DNA from: Bacillota bacterium
GTDB taxonomy: Bacteria > Bacillota_A > Clostridia > DSM-8532
Direction of reading: 5' to 3'
DNA length: 9,995 bases
Assembly (NCBI GenBank): GCA_023424865.1
Contig: JAFADM010000163.1
Span: 1 to 9,995, forward strand
Part shown: in pieces, positions 6,281 through 9,995 of the stretch
Numbering within the stretch: the stretch's first letter is position 1
Layout of the letters: each line of letters opens with the position of its first letter
Program-made: the position numbers and the translations under genes
The notes under the pieces: generated by a model
Seen by the model: only the letters and a program-made list of their open reading frames with translations
Told to the model about the DNA's origin: nothing
Databases searched by the model: none

Positions 6281-6661
6281 TTATCCCTTAAAGGCCACGG
6301 CTTCAATCTCCACAAGCACATCCTTGGGAAGCCTCGCCACCTCAACGCAGGAGCGGGCAGGATGAGCATCGGTAAAAAATTCGCCGTAAACCTTGTTAAT
6401 ACGTGCAAAATCATTCATATCCTTGATAAAGACCGTGGTTTTTACAACCTGGCTCAATTCCACGCCGTAAGCCTCAAGTACAGCCTTCAGGTTTAACAGC
6501 GCCTGACGGGTTTGATCCTCCACATCCGTTGAATCCAGAAGTCCCGTGGCCGGATTGAGAGGTATTTGTCCTGATGTAAATAAATAGCCGTTAATCGCTA
6601 CAGCCTGGGAATAGGGACCAATGGCCGCAGGTGCTTTGTCTGTTTTAATAATCTGCTTCAT
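6281..6661 (-). CDS. ridA: RidA-family reactive enamine/imine deaminase
   Basis: A small trimeric cytoplasmic hydrolase that turns 2-aminoacrylate and related enamines or imines, released by PLP enzymes, into 2-keto acids and ammonia. The 126 residues match the family length. They show the start KTDKAPAAIGPYSQAV (6-21), FTSGQIPLNP (28-37), the PARSCVEV motif with active-site R103 and Cys105, and LVEIEAVA with E120. Its ATG overlaps the stop of the larE-like gene (ATGA, 6658-6661), with AAAGGAGG 10 nt upstream, so it is translationally coupled. Sitting directly before a transsulfuration enzyme, it plausibly detoxifies that enzyme's eliminated intermediates. The family assignment is firm; R103 points to an active RidA rather than an inactive Rid subgroup. 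Confidence 0.94.
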   Translation of the reverse strand: MKQIIKTDKAPAAIGPYSQAVAINGYLFTSGQIPLNPATGLLDSTDVEDQTRQALLNLKAVLEAYGVELSQVVKTTVFIKDMNDFARINKVYGEFFTDAHPARSCVEVARLPKDVLVEIEAVAFKG

Positions 6662-7500
6662 GAAAGCTTTTCCTCCTTTAATGCCGCTACATTTATTACT
6701 TCATTCATGCTTCCGGTTCTGTAACCCTTCAAATCCAGGGTCGTGTAAGAAAATCCGATCTTTTTGAAGGCATCGTTAATGCTTTTTCTTTTTTCAGCAT
6801 CCAGAAAAAGATTAATTTCCTCCTCATAAACCTCTATTCGCGCAATCTTTCCATGATGCCGGACACGAACCTGCTTAAAGCCCGAATCAAGCAGGAACTG
6901 CTCCGCCTGATCCACCATTTCCAGCTTTTCCTTCGTTATCGTCTCACCGTAGGGAAAACGGGAAGAAAGACATGCAAAGGAGGGCTTGCTCCAGGTTTTA
7001 AGTCCCATTTCACGGGAAAGCTCCCTTATGTCGTCCTTTGTTAAATCCGCTTCTCTTAAGGGGCTTATAACCTCTAATTCCTTCACAGCCTGAAGGCCTG
7101 GTCTGAAATCCCCCAAATCGTCTTTGTTTGAGCCTTCCGCAACAAAGGCATAGCCTTTTTCAACCGCCAGGGCATTTATTTTTGTGAATAGCTCGTGCTT
7201 GCAAAGATAGCACCGGTTTGTGGGATTTTTCGAAAACCCCTCCACCTCCAGCTCCTCCGATACGATAACAAGGTGAGGAATGCCATACACTTGGGCAAAA
7301 GAAACCGCTTCCTTAAACTCCCGCTCCGGGTAAGTTGCGGAACGGGCTGTTATTCCCAGCACCTTATCACCTAAAACATCGTGGGCAACCTTTATCAAAA
7401 AGGAGGAATCCACTCCTCCCGAAAAAGCAACCACAAGGCTTTCACGTTTTCGGATATTTTCTTTGAGTTTTTCGAGCTTTTCCCTGAGAGCTTCCGTCAT
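6658..7500 (-). CDS. larE: LarE-like PP-loop ATP-dependent sulfur transferase, three-cysteine type
   Basis: An ATP-pyrophosphatase that adenylates a carboxylate and inserts sulfur. In the lactate racemase system LarE thiolates the pyridinium dicarboxylate nucleotide made by LarB. The 280 residues have the PP-loop SGGVDSS (27-33), EGSNKDD (122-128), FRPG (132-135), SPLREADLTK (146-155) and SKPSFACLSSR (171-181). Cys177 aligns with the sacrificial Cys176 of Lactobacillus plantarum LarE. A CxxC pair, RCYLCK (96-101), adds C97 and C100. As I recall, the Thermotoga maritima LarE with three such cysteines holds a [4Fe-4S] cluster and is catalytic rather than sacrificial, so the same is inferred here. 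The ATG at 7500 has AAGGAG 8 nt upstream. It follows mnmA by 45 nt and overlaps ridA by 4. No larA, larB or larC is in the window, so its real substrate is uncertain. Confidence 0.88.
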   Translation of the reverse strand: MTEALREKLEKLKENIRKRESLVVAFSGGVDSSFLIKVAHDVLGDKVLGITARSATYPEREFKEAVSFAQVYGIPHLVIVSEELEVEGFSKNPTNRCYLCKHELFTKINALAVEKGYAFVAEGSNKDDLGDFRPGLQAVKELEVISPLREADLTKDDIRELSREMGLKTWSKPSFACLSSRFPYGETITKEKLEMVDQAEQFLLDSGFKQVRVRHHGKIARIEVYEEEINLFLDAEKRKSINDAFKKIGFSYTTLDLKGYRTGSMNEVINVAALKEEKLS

Positions 7501-7545
7501 TCCTTCATCTCCTTTTCGTTCTTATGAAATGGACGTTTTCCTTAA

Positions 7546-8661
7546 TTAGCTTTGGTTTTGCGGGGGTTCCTTAATATAACCGCCGCCTACCACCACATCG
7601 CCGTCATACAACACCACCGACTGGCCGGGGGCTGAAAAAAGCTGAGGCTCATTGAATTCAATGACAGCCTTGCCGCCGGCATCGGGATAAAGCGTGGCAT
7701 CGGCTTCTTTTTGGGAATACCGGGTTTTTGCTTTAATCCTTATATCCCCTTTTGGCTTATCAAAGGCGATATAATTCATGGCTTCGGCATAAACCCGCCT
7801 TGTTCCAGCCTGGGAATGCTTTGCCAGGGTGACCGTGTTGTCTTTACTATTTTTCCCAACAACATACATGGGCTCGGGAAACGATATACCCAGCCCTTTT
7901 CTCTGGCCCACGGTATAATGAACCATTCCCTTGTTCTTACCCAGAATACGGCCTTGCGTATCCACAAAGGTTCCGCCCTCGGCAGGCTTACCCGTGTATT
8001 CTTCTATAAACCGAACATAGGAACCGTCAGGAACAAAGCAAATGTCCTGACTGTCCGGCTTATTTGAATTTACAAAGCCCAGCTCGGCGGCAATCTCCCG
8101 GATTTGTGCCTTCCGATAGGAGCCCAAAGGCAGAAGCAGCCTGGAAAGCTGATTCTGAGTAAGCATATGAAGCACATAGCTTTGATCCTTTGTTTCATCC
8201 ACGCCCTTTTTCAGGAGGTAGCGGCCGGTCGCCTCATCCAGCTGGATCCTTGCGTAGTGTCCGGTTGCGATATAATCCATTTCCAGTGCATCCGCCTTTT
8301 GGAGCATGGCCGAAAACTTGATATACCGGTTGCAGGCAATGCAGGGATTGGGGGTTTCACCCTCCAGGTAGGATTGAACAAAGTACTGAACTACCCGTTC
8401 CTCGAAAACATCCTTCATATTTAAAACATAAAAAGGGATACCCAGCTTAAAGGCGGATTGGCGGGCATCCTCCACATCTTCAAGGGAACAGCAAGTGCGG
8501 CCCCGAGCACTGTCGCCGTCAGTGACGGCGTCCCAGAGCTTCAGGGTCGCACCGGTAACTTCGTATCCCTGTCTTTGTAAAAGTGCCGCCGCTGTGCTTG
8601 AATCAACGCCGCCGCTCATACCGACAAGAACTTTAGATTTTTGTGTATTCCCACAGGTCAA
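7546..8661 (-). CDS. mnmA: tRNA-specific 2-thiouridylase MnmA
   Basis: Makes 2-thiouridine at wobble U34 of tRNA-Lys, -Glu and -Gln, using ATP to adenylate the base. The 371 residues show the PP-loop GMSGGVDSS (14-22), GRTCCSLEDVEDAR (54-67), PNPCIACNRYIKF (105-117), ATGHYAR (132-138), KDQSYVLH (158-165), SQDICFVPDG (204-213) with catalytic Cys208, and HYTVGQRKGLG (248-258). C110 aligns with E. coli Cys102 and C107 with E. coli Asp99, so three Cys (107, 110, 208) could hold a [4Fe-4S] cluster as discussed for this enzyme. It begins with TTG (8659-8661), preceded by GGTGAT and a 5-nt spacer. No in-frame ATG precedes the essential first strand. It is 18 nt after metY. Unlike Bacillus, it is not beside a cysteine desulfurase gene. 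Confidence 0.96.
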   Translation of the reverse strand: MTCGNTQKSKVLVGMSGGVDSSTAAALLQRQGYEVTGATLKLWDAVTDGDSARGRTCCSLEDVEDARQSAFKLGIPFYVLNMKDVFEERVVQYFVQSYLEGETPNPCIACNRYIKFSAMLQKADALEMDYIATGHYARIQLDEATGRYLLKKGVDETKDQSYVLHMLTQNQLSRLLLPLGSYRKAQIREIAAELGFVNSNKPDSQDICFVPDGSYVRFIEEYTGKPAEGGTFVDTQGRILGKNKGMVHYTVGQRKGLGISFPEPMYVVGKNSKDNTVTLAKHSQAGTRRVYAEAMNYIAFDKPKGDIRIKAKTRYSQKEADATLYPDAGGKAVIEFNEPQLFSAPGQSVVLYDGDVVVGGGYIKEPPQNQS

Positions 8662-8672
8662 TCCTTATCACC
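8662..8672 (-). promoter_or_regulatory. Ribosome site deciding the TTG start of mnmA
   Basis: On the - strand GGTGAT lies 5 nt before the TTG at 8661, and AAGGA abuts the start codon. GGTGA matches the 3' part of the full Shine-Dalgarno sequence. The next in-frame ATG (codon 15, in GMSGGVDSS) would remove the first beta strand, so TTG is preferred. Confidence 0.6.
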
Positions 8673-8679
8673 ACATTAA

Positions 8680-9990
<1,311 letters not shown>

Positions 9991-9995
9991 TTATA

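Noticed and set aside
7711..8067. 118-codon + strand ORF inside mnmA, and similar + strand ORFs inside metY and cysK
   Set aside because: All lie antisense to confidently identified enzymes and show no domain signature.

Overview
The window looks like chromosomal DNA from a low-to-mid GC Firmicute, most likely a member of the Clostridia. The evidence is strong Shine-Dalgarno sequences (GGAGG, AAGGAG) before most genes, textbook sigma-A promoters (TTGAAC-17-TATAAT and TTGACA-17-TAAAAT), occasional TTG starts, MurD and MnmA sequences of Firmicute type, and O-acetylhomoserine-dependent sulfur assimilation. No mobile element, CRISPR array, tRNA or rRNA is visible. Nearly all of the window is explained by nine complete genes plus the probable tail of one more.

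Left part (1-3830), housekeeping and accessory genes. A probable C-terminal tail of an upstream gene (1-39) is followed by murD (peptidoglycan precursor ligase, + strand). murD converges within 7 bp on a stand-alone GyrI-like small-molecule-binding protein (- strand), and one hairpin overlaps both stop codons. A short MGMT-like alkylated-DNA protein (- strand) is divergent from a ten-helix DMT-family transporter (+ strand). The transporter promoter lies directly on the leader of the MGMT-like gene. A bidirectional terminator at 3781-3826 closes the transporter and, from the other side, cysK.

Right part (3856-9972), a sulfur block read entirely on the - strand. Its gene order in the direction of transcription is metY (O-acetylhomoserine sulfhydrylase), mnmA (tRNA 2-thiouridine synthase), a larE-like PP-loop sulfur transferase, ridA (enamine/imine deaminase) and a gamma-family transsulfuration enzyme. 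The first five genes are 18, 45, -4 and 33 nt apart and look like one operon whose promoter lies beyond the right edge. cysK (O-acetylserine sulfhydrylase) follows after 232 nt, with its own strong promoter, a 25-bp dyad upstream of it and a repeat-rich leader.

How the genes fit together: MetY and CysK fix inorganic sulfide into homocysteine and cysteine. The transsulfuration enzyme links the two pools through cystathionine. RidA would clear the reactive enamines that such PLP enzymes release. The unexpected members are the two PP-loop sulfur transferases. Both carry a three-cysteine set compatible with a [4Fe-4S] sulfur-transfer site: C97/C100/C177 in the LarE-like protein and C107/C110/C208 in MnmA. 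No larA, larB, larC or cysteine desulfurase is visible. The most interesting hypothesis is that this operon couples sulfide assimilation to [4Fe-4S]-dependent thiolation of tRNA and of an unidentified second substrate. That is inference from context and motifs, not proof.
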